A stretch of DNA of 64,000 nucleotides from Glebionis coronaria. Taxonomy: Eukaryota; Streptophyta; Magnoliopsida; Asterales; Asteraceae. The stretch lies in NCBI GenBank assembly GCA_025667525.1, contig CM046875.1, forward strand, positions 201,042,125-201,106,124, read 5' to 3'. The stretch's first letter is position 1, and every line of letters starts with the position of its first letter. The notes under the pieces are model-generated. The model saw nothing but the letters and a program-made list of their open reading frames with translations. It was not told where the DNA came from and made no database searches. A program made the translations under genes and the position numbers. This document shows positions 13,801 through 25,899 of this stretch, in pieces.

Positions 13801-16800
13801 CCATTTTCACTAGTTTCTATTAGTCCTTATAGTGATACATTAAGATATCATTATCCCAAGTTTCAATTATATGTTGATGCGATTGATACCAATTTCAATT
13901 ACCATCGTTCAATTCATCCTTTCACTCTGTCCATTGCTTTCCGAAAATACGCAATATTCCTTCTTAACTCAATTCTTCACACTTTCTGTAGAAATCTCTA
14001 ATATCCAAAAGTTAATCTCAATCTCTGGTTCACATATAATATGTTCAAACCTTAATCAATACTCATACTTTATCACAGCGATTTCCAGTATTCAAAATTT
14101 ACTCTGCCTCTATGTCCTGAGGTTACACTCAAACTAAATACAATGAGATTATCCATAATTCTTACCAGTCACTTAAATACTTTCCATACTCATTTTCCAC
14201 TTTCATTAATTCTAACAATCTCTATGTCCCGAGCGTAGTGCTTGCTAGATCACTGAATTACTATACCTTCCATAGTACATTATTACATCTTTCTCATATC
14301 ATATACTATTTAAATACTCCGTTAGCCTCACATATTTAAATCTGAAATGTATAATGGTCAAATCACTTCCTGATATCGTAATATATTTTATTTCAACCAT
14401 TCTGTATCAATACTTCAACTTATGAAATTCCTTTAATACTACATGCGACACTCTCAGCACTCTAAGAATAATTAAATTCTCTTTTAATCTGAACAATTCA
14501 TTTACCACTGGTCCTTGCATTCTTGACACACTCTCTGATCTAATAGAAGAAAAATTAGATAATCATAATAACCGTTTTTGTCCCACAAAACATACATCTC
14601 AACTTTCTCATTTCTATTACCATTCTATTTCAAAATTTCCAACAATCTGTTGATCTTCTTTCTTTGATATTCCTTTTCCATTAATTTATCAATTCATATC
14701 TAAGGTTCTTTCCATTCCATCCATTCTGCTTGTTGCTACCAATATTCCAAATATCTCAAAATTCAAGAGTCAATTCTCAATTACTTCAGAAACTTTATAA
14801 ACTCTTTTTCCTTCTCCTCCTTACTCAATACCCACTAGTTGGTAGTGACAGTATCTACACTTATCCTTCATAATCTGAAACATACTTCATAATACAGAAC
14901 TATAACATATCCCATCTAAAATTTACCGATTATTATTTTCTCGTCATCATTAGGTAATCATTAATTCCTTCCTTTAAAATCCCCAAATGGCATTTATACA
15001 CAAGTCCTTCTTATTCTTATTTTCTTCATACTTGATTCCATACAAGTAATACTTTTCAATCCCAAAACAAATACCAGAATGTCCAATCTCATGATCATAT
15101 AAATCCCGTTACACTTCTTTATTCAAGTCAACACACTATTATTGCTTTCCTTTCCACTTGATATTATCCAAATATCATCATCACAGCACTATAATTCCTT
15201 AAGATTCCTCCAATACTAATTATACAGGCACAAAACTTCAATCTATCCTTAGCTTTCATAAATGACTTCCTCAACTACAAAATCAGATCTCACAACCACA
15301 ACTTAAATAGATGAATTGATTTCACACATTTAGTTCTTCTTTGTCAGCTTTATCCTTGGTTCAACAATCAGCGAAAACCTCCTGATAAACATCCGATAAT
15401 ACTCAGCATACACAAAGGAATTTACAAGCTTTAGTCGGTTTCGTCGGTATTGACAAAGCCTCAATCGTTTCAATCTAGTCAGATTTTCACGATCACTTCA
15501 GCCATAGATTGCACATTCTAAAACATCTATAATACTCCAACTAAAATTTTTATCCAAAGAATTTTACACACCATTCCTCCTTAAAAACAATTTTCCAATT
15601 GTTAGAGAGTATTTTTCTTTCCTTCAATCATCTATTCATCACACTAAACATTCACAATCAATAATGGACACTGATTTCTGGTGCTCAGTTTATTCAGCCC
15701 AACAGCAATCATCTTATTCACAGAAAATCCAGCTTCTTTACTTTCTTCCGTTATTACTTCTCCGATGACTTACCCTTCCAGTCAAATCAGATTATCCTTA
15801 TTGTCTCATCTGCCAATCCTTACAATCAAACATATCACCATCCTCAACTTCCTGATAATACGAATAATATAATATACAATCAAAATGCATAACTCCTATC
15901 ACCAAGCTAACACAAAGCTTCCTTTTTCCCATGACGATAGTGAACTCTACGATTTCGTAGAATAATCACATAGTATCCTCAAGTACTAACTCATCTTCTC
16001 ATTATTTTCCGACTGCTACTAGTAAAGCGCACAGAAAATTCGACTTATTGTAGTTTCCTACTACATACCTTCTCATCATTGACCAATAAAATCGTCAAAT
16101 AGAAATTCCACTTATTACTCCCTGAAATCAGTACTCAATGTTCAACATTATTACAATTTAATTCTTTCCACCTTTATTTATCATATCCTATGATATTCAT
16201 CCTTATCCCGGTTAACTTTCTCACAACTCTACTTCAATTGATTGCGCTATACTTCTTAATTCCATATGCTCCAAAAATATTTCCTTAACATATATAATTA
16301 TTCTTCCGTCGATGAATTTCTCATTTCAACCAATCGCAAATTCTCGTTGATTTCTCGTCCTCAGTTCTGCTAAAATCTAACATATTCAAATCTCAATATA
16401 TCCTCAATAACACCTTCAAAATTTAGATACACTTTCAGAATTTCAATAAAATTCTAACTTAATGATTACTAGATAAGAATATACAAATTACTACATCTAA
16501 ATCTCAAATCTCATCAACATTTCCAAGATATAGTCTGTAATAGAAGCAACATTCCTTTCATATTGATCTTCCATTATCTGAATAATTCTTTTATTCAATC
16601 TCCTTTACCGAAATGAAAACATTTCATTACCATAGAAATACCAATTTTTATACCACATTCCTTGCTATTCCTTCAGCAGTTCGACCTCCAGCTAATCCGT
16701 ACTTACATTAAGTAATTAGATAATTACTCAAGTTATATAAAATACATGTGATTTACACATTATACTTCCTCCTGTTTACCCGATTTATTGAAACTGCTTG

Positions 16801-17108
16801 AATACCATCTCTTCTTATCTTAGACTATTAAATTCCAAGTTTACCTTCTCTTAGAGGAAATAAATTCCTATTCCTTATTGTCATTCGCAACAATACCGTT
16901 CCTTTACCCTTTTCTGCCACACTTAATTTCGAATCAGGATCAATCTTTAAATTACTACCTCTTTTCGTCTAGTTGAACATTCCCAAATGACTATCGATAT
17001 ATTAAACATCCATCAGTTACTCGAACTTATCCATATAGTTGCACCTTTCCAATTACCATCAATAGTCGTATGGCACTCTTCACCGCATCTCTTCTCATTC
17101 ATAATAAT

Positions 17109-17327
17109 TCAACACACAGACATCCTTTTAAAATCTTGCAGAATAACAGCAGCATCTCTAACTGGAACAACAACATCTTCGATCTCAGCAGCATCTTCAG
17201 TCTCAACAGCATCTTCAGTCTCAGCAGCATCTTCAATTTCAGCAACATCTTCAACTAAAACAGCAGGATTTTCAATCTCAGCAACACCTCGTCTCCTCAG
17301 CACTATCAGCTTCAAACAATCTAACAA
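17109..17327 (-). CDS. Small acidic ORF with hexapeptide repeats (unidentified)
   Basis: 72-residue ORF in the element's sense, with about four tandem 18-bp units translating as EDAAET/EDAVET/EDAAEI-type hexapeptides in the middle. The plus strand shows the same repeat as CAGCATCTTCAGTCTCAG-type units around 17180-17260. I do not recognise a family. It may be part of a decayed gag or an accidental ORF over a minisatellite. It lies between the 115-residue ORF and the rest of the interior. Confidence 0.3.
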   Translation of the reverse strand: MLDCLKLIVLRRRGVAEIENPAVLVEDVAEIEDAAETEDAVETEDAAEIEDVVVPVRDAAVILQDFKRMSVC

Positions 17328-17818
17328 CTATTCCCACAATCATATAATCTACCCTAATGGTTGGAAACCTCTGGAGACATATTTCAAGATACTCAGTCAC
17401 ACAGACAGGAATCCCTGCTAATGACAGAAACATATCTCACTCAACTCATTCCATGTGATAACAGTAGAAAGAAACTTAATAAGTATACACATCGAGATAG
17501 AAAGAATATGATCTTTTTATCAAGATATAACATGAATACTACATACGCCAACAACACAATACTACCTAAATTCCACAATCATCTTACAAAAGAGAGAAGA
17601 TAACAAAGACACATCAAAATACTAAAGGGTAATAGTGGATTTCATCCATAAATCCGAGAAAATCGCAACAAAACCTTGTCACTAATGTCACTTACCCTTA
17701 CCATCCTAAACAACAACAATAAGAATAATCCATCACAATACTGCCTCACAACATCTAGATAATCCAAATACAATACGATAATACATAAACTAAAATACAA
17801 CAACAATTCCTCACTACA

Positions 17819-18166
17819 TCACTCCATAGGATGTGGTCCATCACTTTCTCCAACTTGGCTCGTTCCTGCTTCATCTTCATCTGGTCCTAACTTGTAGCAC
17901 CTCCCTTTTGGATCTAAACACGGTGGATTCCTAAATCCATACTTCAAAATCCCTCCTTGACACGATGGATCTATCATATAATGAGAATTAGCATACACCT
18001 CACTATCCTGAAACTTCCAATGTGGTTCAAGATACGGCCCAAGATGATCTACATATTCACTTAACCTGTGAAGCCTATCTATCTCTTTCTGATACTTCTC
18101 AAAATCAGTCCTATAACTTCTCACTTCAGTTCTAACCTTAGTTCTTCCAACTTCACTCTCAGTCAC
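17819..18166 (-). CDS. 115-residue ORF near the 5' end of gypsy element no. 1 (unidentified)
   Basis: Lies about 600 bp downstream of the primer site in the element's sense, which is where gag would start. The protein is charged, with an N-terminal Arg/Glu-rich stretch that could form a helix (DFEKYQKEIDRLHRLSEYVD) and a Cys/Pro/Gly-rich second half (two CxxDP-like stretches). I recognise no gag domain or zinc knuckle. It could be a remnant of gag or a captured fragment. The start codon choice is only the first ATG. Confidence 0.35.
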   Translation of the reverse strand: MTESEVGRTKVRTEVRSYRTDFEKYQKEIDRLHRLSEYVDHLGPYLEPHWKFQDSEVYANSHYMIDPSCQGGILKYGFRNPPCLDPKGRCYKLGPDEDEAGTSQVGESDGPHPME

Positions 18167-18445
18167 GTAATTATCACAATCAGATTCTACAACATTTTTC
18201 TTATCCTTCGTATCATCCTCTTAACCTAACCATCCACCTGAAATCTTATGATCACCTACATACTGATTCTGCAAACTCCATTGACCTACAGCAAATCCCC
18301 CATTCTTGACGTAATATGGTATGTCAGACATTTTCTGAAATCACAGAAAATTCATAAGTACATAAGGTCATTATTCAAAAATATATATGCAATGCATAAT
18401 CATGCAAATGCAAATGAATTACGTATGCAAAAGATATATGTATGC

Positions 18446-18482
18446 GATGCAATGCAATGCAATGCAATGCAATGCAATGCAA
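18446..18482. repeat. (ATGCA)n microsatellite
   Basis: Seven to eight perfect ATGCA units in the leader of gypsy element no. 1, about 300 bp from its primer site. Confidence 0.95.
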
Positions 18483-18769
18483 ATGATAATTATACAATAT
18501 TCATAAAAATGAAATTATGATGAAATTATGATGAAAGCACTCCACGTCCTTTCATTAATACCAATATCTTATTGCAGTACTTACTTAATAAATACTCAAG
18601 AATTCACAACAATTATAAGTGATACATCTATAATAACAAAGCATAACAAAAATAAATAATCTTACCGGAGCCTTGCAGAGAAGTTCCGTTGCTTTTATAA
18701 AATACTTTCGACACCAAAGTTACAGTTTAGGACATTTTAAAAAATTGACCAATTTGCTATAACTAAAAA

Positions 18770-18784
18770 GCTCTGGTTACCAAT
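18770..18784 (-). other. Primer-binding site of gypsy element no. 1
   Basis: Minus strand reads ATTGGTAACCAGAGC directly after the 5' LTR. It resembles the initiator-Met tRNA complement TGGTATCAGAGC, with a one-base insertion and a substitution. Confidence 0.65.
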
Positions 18785-18785
18785 C

Positions 18786-21435
18786 TTTAACACCCCCAAT
18801 TTACATTGCGCAGCGGAAAATACACAATTGGGTGTTATTCACAAACTTCATTTCACAACTCTTTAAATGACTCAAAATAGTATATTTAGGAATAAATATG
18901 GAAATAATTTAAATCAATGTCTAAAACCTTCAATCCCAATTAAAATAAGTTTAAAAATATATCAGAGTAGCGTACAGGTTTCCCTAGGATCTTAATCAAA
19001 ACAACAAACCTTTTACCAAAATATTTGACCATTTAATATATGTTTACGACAATAGGGAAAGAAATCTGTTTTAGACCAAATTACTACAAAAGCAATCCCG
19101 CAATCCTTCTCCAGCAAGCTCCGCAAATCAACAACTTCAAGTACCTGAAATACATGCTTAAAATCATCAACACAAAGGTTGAGCAAGTCTATAGGTTTTA
19201 CAAAACATAATTGAACACATCGTAAAAATCATTCACAATTGTTTAATAGAATTGTGGCCATACAATCTATCAATCAGGTATATCATATTATAGCAGTAGC
19301 TATTGAATTGTATTAAGCTCATGACACCGACCCCTTAACTTAGTCACCTACGCCAAATGCCAGCATGACTAGAAAATTTCCAGTGCCCCTACTAGGGTAT
19401 TAATTGCAAGAATACCAATTCTCATTCACGTAAAATTATCCTTCCCATCGGGTTACTCAGCGTAAAGCCCTGGTCTCAGATAGGGTTGTCAGCCCAATAG
19501 TACTATTATTAGAATAAGCGGCTATTCCTAACTCGCAACATCAAGTCAGTAGATAGTTAACGGCTCATGAATTTAGGGTCTTATGCAATTAGGTACTTAT
19601 ACAATTCATTTCATCAAATGCAACAAAGGCAACATCGCGTCCAACAATTACTCATGACATGTGTTCATTTTACTTCAAATAGCATGTATCCCCCTCGCGG
19701 GTTTTAAAATCATTAAAATAAGTAGAAAGCGAGTCTATAGACTCACCTGAAGTAATAGCAATAGTATGACGATCTTCGACGATAGTTGATGCCCGGTAAA
19801 CACAAAAACCGCAACCTATCAAATAAGGCGTCTTCATTAATAACAACTCGAGTAAAAATCCATACTTAGTAATATCAAACTCAAAATCATAAAATCACAA
19901 TCAATCAAAAATAAAAATAATACAAGTGACCTTTTATCCCATTCTATATGTTTCTATTAATTAATTCCTTCGATAAAAATCTGTCGGTACACACTAAATG
20001 TACAAGCTCATTTACCCCACTTAAACACGTCAAATTTTTATGATACTAATCAGAAACTTCACTTACTATATATATAAAGGCCTGTTAAAAACTCATCAAA
20101 AGATTTCACATTTAAAGTTCCCTTCCCGAAACATCTTTGAACTACAAAAACCGGACAGTTTTACATCAACAATTCATATAGTCTTTTAACACATTTATTT
20201 TTCTTCGTTTATGAAACCGACACTCAACTTTGAAAATAACTCGACATCCTCATACTTAATATTCAAAATCAGTCCATGAGATATTTAAAAATCCATTTTA
20301 TAGTCCCCGAGATTCGATCCAAATATCGACAACAGTTATATATTGTGTCGGTACTCGTCTCCCGGTACACGAAATAATCAAACTAACGTAACTTTTCGCT
20401 CGTTTGGAGCTAGAAGTCCTACCTTATACCAAAACGAAGATAAAAACATCCTGTACAACAATATCTAATTAGTTCATCTCAAACTCATATTTTCAGAAAA
20501 TTAACTTTAATAATCTGCTTAAAAATATATATTTAAAAATCCTTCAAAATTAATTTTTCACCACATTTTAACCCCATTTTTACCACTATAATCATTCTTA
20601 CACTACTAGTTTATATCATAACACATTAAATCATCCTAGATGATTAATTCTTAAAAACCCAACTCAAAAATATTAACATGCAATCATAAAAACTAATATA
20701 TATAAACATAAACACCTACATACAACAACAATTTAAGATCAAACAACAAGATTTTCATCCAAAAATGGGTTTTTCAAAAATGTTCATGTATGTGGGAAAT
20801 TTTCATACTAATGGATAGAGATTGATGAAACTAAGATGGGTCTTTGATTAGAATTAAGAGATTCAAGCTAAATATTGTGAAATGGTAATTTTGGTGGTGG
20901 TGTGGTTGACGGAAACAAAGAGGAGGGCAGAGGGGAGAGAGAGTTTGCTAGTGGAGTGTGTTTATGTGTGTTTTTGTTGTGTGATTTTCCATTTTATATG
21001 GGAAAAGTTTAGGGTAGTTTTTGCCAATTGTGATTCTTTTGGACCAAAGTGCAAATACTTTATTAAAAAGCGGGAAATGGCTATTAGTCACTTTTGAAAA
21101 TTTTTACGGGTCTCGGGTTTCATAAAAATGCTTCTAAAAACTTAAAACACACACAAAATGTGATATTATATAGTCCCGACACGACTTAATACGACATTAA
21201 AATAAAAAGTCAAAATATTAAACATCGATATGTTTAAAATAAAATGTAAAATTTCTCGGGCATCCATCGATATTGTCATCACTTATAATTCTCGCAACTC
21301 GTCAAAACGTAAAAATAAAATTTCAACATCATCCAAATCTAATTACCAATCGTCATAATAATCAACCTCGTCAAAAATTTCTAAAATATACGTAAAAATA
21401 TAATTAAATAATGACCACGGTTTTGGGTTGTTACA
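18786..21435 (-). repeat. 5' LTR of gypsy element no. 1 (2650 bp)
   Basis: Full LTR matching 7496-13452 without its insertion. Starts TGTAACAACCC on the minus strand at 21435. The conserved CCTCGC block is at 19693-19698, but its partner reads GCGAGT here. The AGTACT block is at 19499-19504. The short ORF at 20882-21097 is the LTR in the antisense direction and is not supported as a gene. Confidence 0.92.
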
Positions 21436-24400
21436 TTTATCTTCGATCCATGGTACGTTCTCCAGATTGATAGCCTTGAGCATAGTAAGTGATGTGGCAT
21501 ATTTCTTCGCGCCTTTTTCAAGATACTCAAGATCATGAGATACGAAGTGCTCTATTGGAATCGTTGCAGAACCGGCGATGACTGTACGTGTAAGAGGTCG
21601 TAACACTGGAGTCTGGATTCCCGTATTCGTCGCTCTCATTGCCTTTGTAAGCTCATTTAAATGATATTCTGCCTCATTGTGGCTGATCTTCAAGGTATCA
21701 AAGAAGTCCACATCTACGACTGTCATTTTGATAAGATCCAGAGTCATTGTCGGTTTCCCATGATAATACCTTAGAAAGGCCGAGAAATCGATAGGGTTGT
21801 TTAGGTATTGAGTGAGCTCCATTTTAGTTGTTGTGGCGAAAGGATGCTGTGGTGCTGCATTTGTAAGCCAGAGTTGCTCCTTTACCGTGTCATCGATGAT
21901 AAGAGATTCAGCAAGCGTTGGTTCTGGCACATTTAAGTCTTCAACTTCCATATCAGAATTGTGCTGATCTTCAGATGGTGTTGAAGGTTGTTCTTGTGTC
22001 AACGGTATATCATCATTAGGCATAGAGACTGGAATTTCGTCTTCTAGCATTGACCATGTGGGTTCTTCTTCATATGTGGACACAAGAATTTCGTCTTCTT
22101 GCATATGTTCTACAGATTCATTGTGAGAAGCAGTAGTAGAAACTGGTTCAGTTGATATACCTGTGTCAATATGCTGAGATTCTGGTATAGTAGATTCCAC
22201 CATCTTTTCTGCGGTTTCAACAACGCTTTCTTCAGCTTCCTCAATACCTTTCTCAGTTGCCTTATCACTTTCATCCTTATTTGACTCATCAGCATTCGTA
22301 CCTGTTTTTTCATTCTTATCACCCTCGTTGGTTCCATTCCCATCGTCATTATCATCATCATCATCCTCATCCTCATCTTTATCCTCATCCTCATCTTCAT
22401 CTTCATCCTTATCCTTATCCTTTTCTTCCTCATCCTCTTCTTCCTCATCCTTTCCTCATTTTGATCATTATCACCCTCATCCTCATCACCGTTACCCTCT
22501 TTATCTACCTCCTCGAGCTCTTCTTCATCCTCAGACTCAGAGTCTGCAGTGTCTGTAGGTGTATCTTCAATGATGGCTTTGTTGAGATATTGCAGAACTT
22601 TGCGTTTATATTTCGATTTACTAGTCCTCATATCTTTCAGTCGTGTCTGCAACAATTTCATTAGTTGAAGGGTAGATAAACCAGTACCGACAAGAGTCGG
22701 TAGCTCCTGATCAACATATGACTTTACTTCTCATCAAAAGATGGTGGTCATCTTCTCATTAATTGACCCAAGAAAGGCAGCATTCTCTTTGTCACGAGTT
22801 TTCTTCTCTCCAAGAAATGTTTTGTGTTGTTCTTTAAGTTTAGACACGTTGTCGGATATTTTCTTAAGTGTAGGCTCATCAAGTTGCGGTTCCTTGAGAG
22901 TTTGTGTGTCAGCAGTGGTGAATCTTTCAGTCAGTGCAGCTATTTGTTTAGCTAGAGCCTCCAGCTGTTGTTGAAGAGACTGAATTAGTGGATCACTGAC
23001 TGTGAGGAATGGGTTAGAGGTGGATGATTCTTGTTGTACTGATGGTGGAGGTGTAACCATAACTGTTAAAGTGGTGGTGGATGATACGGGTTGTTCAAGG
23101 ATAGGTGATGGTGTAGATTCAGTGGTTGGGGTGGTAGTTGATACCGGTTGTTCAACAGGTACTGGTGTGATAGCTGGTGTTATGACATCAGTGATGACCG
23201 GGGTGGATAGTGGTGGAATGGTAGTTGATGTAACAGAAGTTATAGGAACATCCACCATGTTTTCATTTGTCGATGGATTAGTATTTGTAACCTCGACACC
23301 CTCCCCTTCCAAATTAAGATATTTCATAACATCATCAGAGCCGGAAGTAGACTTACTTTGAAGTGGAGTTCCTGGAATGAGAGTTGCGTGAGCATCGTTG
23401 TTAACCACATTGTTAGTTGGTTCCGGTAAAGATGTCGTGATATTGACATCATGATACAACAAATTTGTATCTGTGTTTTCACTCCTAGCACCCTCTTCAC
23501 TCTGCTCACGACTTTCAAAATGAAAGTTATCATCATCTTCATCGTTAGGATCTTCATAAAAGCCCATATCAGCATAAGGATTACCAAATTCCTCTAAGTC
23601 CTTAAACAATACTGAGCCTGATCCTGTGGATGTTGCAAAAGCCTCCTCTCTTCTTTGTTGAAGAATAATACGCAGTCGTTTGGCTTCAGAAATAGTTTGT
23701 TGAGCTTGTTCATCTGAAGCAACAATTGCTTCTTTGCCTTTAGTTTGCTTTGCTTTCTTTAGCCTTTTGAGTGGTACTTCTTCCTGTTCCTCCTCAGTAT
23801 GGATCATCTCATCGTCATCATCATCTTCATCAACTATTTGCATTTTCCCTGTGCCTTTATCTTTGGAGGAAGCAGTCGATTGTCGTTTTGAAACTCTTTT
23901 CTTTCGTTTACCTTTTTGATTCTCTAAGGGAAGTTAATTTGCTCGTCGAAGCTGTGTGTCAATATCGTGGAGCATCTCTTGTTATTTATCACTTTCCTTG
24001 ATTCCTTCATTGATCATTGTGTCAGGTACTAGAGCTGGACGTAATGAATACTTTGTGGATTGAGTATCCGCATTCATTTGTAGGATCACATAGTCATCAT
24101 CTTTTGTGTGGTAGAAGAAATTCCCGCGAGTATCAATGTTCGGGTCACTCTTTATAAAGTGGTTGATGATGAGCTTGGTGAATCTTGGGAATGTAAGATG
24201 CACGGATTTCTTCATGGTTCCAGTAAACTGATAACAAAATTCTTGCCAGATAAGGAGTGCATAGCCTACTTTAGATGCCGTGTAAAGTCCCTAAAATATG
24301 TGAGCCTGAGGTGGTCTCATTACCTCGGAGCCCCGAGTCTTTTGAGTAAGACATTTAACAATGATGGTGATAAGTTCTTTCCAGGGTTGCCCTATGTGTG

Positions 24401-24848
24401 ATGTATTTAACTGGGATAGGTTGTGGATTTCACCTTCATAATTTAGAGCACGAATGACTCGAAACAATTCATCATTGTTTGGGTTAGCCACAAAGTGTTC
24501 TCCTTTTGCTAACTTAGGAAAGTTAAACAGTTGCCTAAAGATGCCCAAGTTAAGTACCATTGGCGTTTTGTTTAGTTGGAATGAGATAGTCTTTTGAGAC
24601 AGTTGATTCTGTGAAAGTGTTGTAGTGGTCCAGAACTCGTGCATGTAGACTTCGGGAACAAAGGCAGTAAGTCTGAATACATCTTTGATAGGTGAAATGT
24701 CAAGGATATCCATGACGATTTTGAAAGCTGATAAATAAGGATCAAAATCCTCTTGCAAACGAGAGTTGTTCTCATCATATGGTAGCCTGTTGCTGAGTGA
24801 CACAAGTTCGAGATCACGTTGCCGCTGTTGTTCTTCTGTGATTGACAT
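21436..24848 (-). pseudogene. Env-like (third) ORF of the SIRE-like copia backbone, N-terminal and central part
   Basis: Starts at ATG 24846-24848 (MSITEEQQRQ; an in-frame ATG also exists at 24873-24875). Regions in order: a conserved N-terminal domain with VYMHEFWTTTTLSQNQLS, FRQLFNFPKL and IGQPWKEL; HLTFPRFTKLIINHFI; a lysine-rich linker; an acidic and Ser/Thr/Pro-rich stretch at 22734-23843 ending in a predicted coiled coil (QSLQQQLEALAKQIAALTER); a poly-acidic Asp/Glu run at about 22330-22470; and a C-terminal domain resuming at 6660-7495. Broken by stops near 24291, 23982 and 22734 and a frameshift in the acidic run near 22460. With the insertion removed it would be roughly 1400 codons. 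Known as a conserved Asteraceae copia ORF in my recollection. Molecular function is unknown, and no membrane segment is visible. Confidence 0.75.
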
Positions 24849-25089
24849 CTTCCTGCTTAGATGATATAAACACAAATGATATACACAAACATCTATATCT
24901 TAAATCCATGTCAAGCTGTAGCATTAGCAGTAACACACGACAAGCATTAGCGCATTACATTAGTTGAACAAATATAAGTTGATCACGACACATGTCTATA
25001 GGTGTCACCTAACATAATACTAGCATGACAATCCTATTACTCATCACAATCTTATAGTGTTAACATAGTACTATAAGCTATCACAACTC

Positions 25090-25500
25090 ATCGCAATCTT
25101 TCAAATCATCAGAATTATAACATCGTCACAATCCTAAATCCATCGTAATCTAACCATCCATCGGAATCCTACAACCATCGCAATGTGTAACCATCGGAAT
25201 CCTATCGCCATGCTACAATCATCGCAATATCTGAGTTTCCATCGCAATAAGTGTGTTTCCATCGCAATGTTGAAAATTCTATCGCAATATGTCCCCATCG
25301 CAATACCATTACGATGCCATCGCAATGATGCGTCGGAATGCACCATCGCAATATGCCATCACAATGTGTCATCGTAATGACCCATCGCAATGAGCCATCG
25401 CAATGAGCCATCGAATGACCCATCGCAATAACTCATCGCAATGAGCTATCAGAATGACTCATCGCAATGACCATGCATCGCAATGTAGTGTCGCAATGTG
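25090..25500 (-). repeat. Degenerate short-motif array, sense unit ATTGCGATG
   Basis: About 30 occurrences of CATCGCAAT-like motifs on the plus strand (ATTGCGATG in the element's sense), spaced roughly 8-20 bp with unequal spacers. Related to the TGCGATC-type units in the copia leaders at 47760-47870 and 52010-52420. Small ORFs on both strands (25134-25423) are by-products. Confidence 0.9.
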
Positions 25501-25861
25501 CATCACAATCCGAGACTAGGATTCGATTTATGAGTTTGACTTTACGATTCCTGGACTTTGGCAATGTTTTAAGCAAAACTGGGCAAGACCTATGTGCATT
25601 TAGGTAATCTCAACATATCCCACTAATCAATTTACATTTTCATCGCAAAAACTCAAAAACCCTAATTTTTGATTAATTATGATCTCGGGTTGATTGTGTA
25701 TGTTTTAAGATGAGAAATGTGATAAGAGTTAAAGCATGAGACGATACCTAGATAGATGAACGGAGTGCAAGCAATCAAAAATCAAAGAGGTATGATGAAG
25801 GTTTGTTAATGGCGGTTGTGTTTGTGTTTTGTGTGTTTTTGCGATGAAGACAAACAGGAGT

Positions 25862-25899
25862 GGGGGGGGGGGGGGAGTATATAGTGTTGACTTGGTCAA
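25862..25899 (-). promoter_or_regulatory. Candidate internal promoter upstream of the env-like ORF
   Basis: In the minus sense: an inverted pair of W-box cores TTGAC-CAA-GTCAA (25899-25887), then CAC, then TATATA (25883-25878), then C14 (25875-25862), then a CA-rich stretch resembling a plant 5' leader. W-boxes bind WRKY factors. Promoter activity is inferred from motif order only. Confidence 0.4.

Larger units (their letters stand above)
13453..18785 (-). other. Interior of gypsy element no. 1: no intact gag-pol
   Basis: The plus strand is strongly C/T-biased, so the element's sense strand is purine-rich. I see no long ORF and recognise no reverse transcriptase or integrase motif. The two readable stretches are listed separately (17109-17327 and 17819-18166). 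The leader next to the primer site has an ATGCA microsatellite. Either the gag-pol has decayed beyond recognition by eye or the element is non-autonomous. Confidence 0.65.
7496..21435 (-). mobile_element. Complete Ty3/gypsy-type LTR retrotransposon no. 1, containing a nested element
   Basis: Two LTRs (7496-13452 interrupted, 18786-21435) flank an internal region of 5.3 kb. The 5-bp duplication TTTAT is present at 7491-7495 and 21436-21440. On the minus strand the 5' LTR ends GGGGGTGTTAAA and is followed by an iMet-type primer site (18770-18784), and a purine-rich tract (13453-13475) precedes the 3' LTR. Inserted in the env-like ORF of the copia backbone. The two LTRs differ by scattered substitutions and a ~36-bp indel, so the insertion is older than element no. 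2. Its inner terminus has TT where TG would be expected, in both LTRs. Confidence 0.9.

Noticed and set aside
22257..22664. Plus-strand ORFs rich in His/Pro/Ser
   Set aside because: Antisense shadow of the Asp/Glu-rich run in the env-like ORF.
25090..25500. CRISPR-like or satellite array
   Set aside because: Units are only 7-10 bp, degenerate and irregularly spaced, and the context is a plant retrotransposon. They are not CRISPR repeats and not a long tandem satellite.
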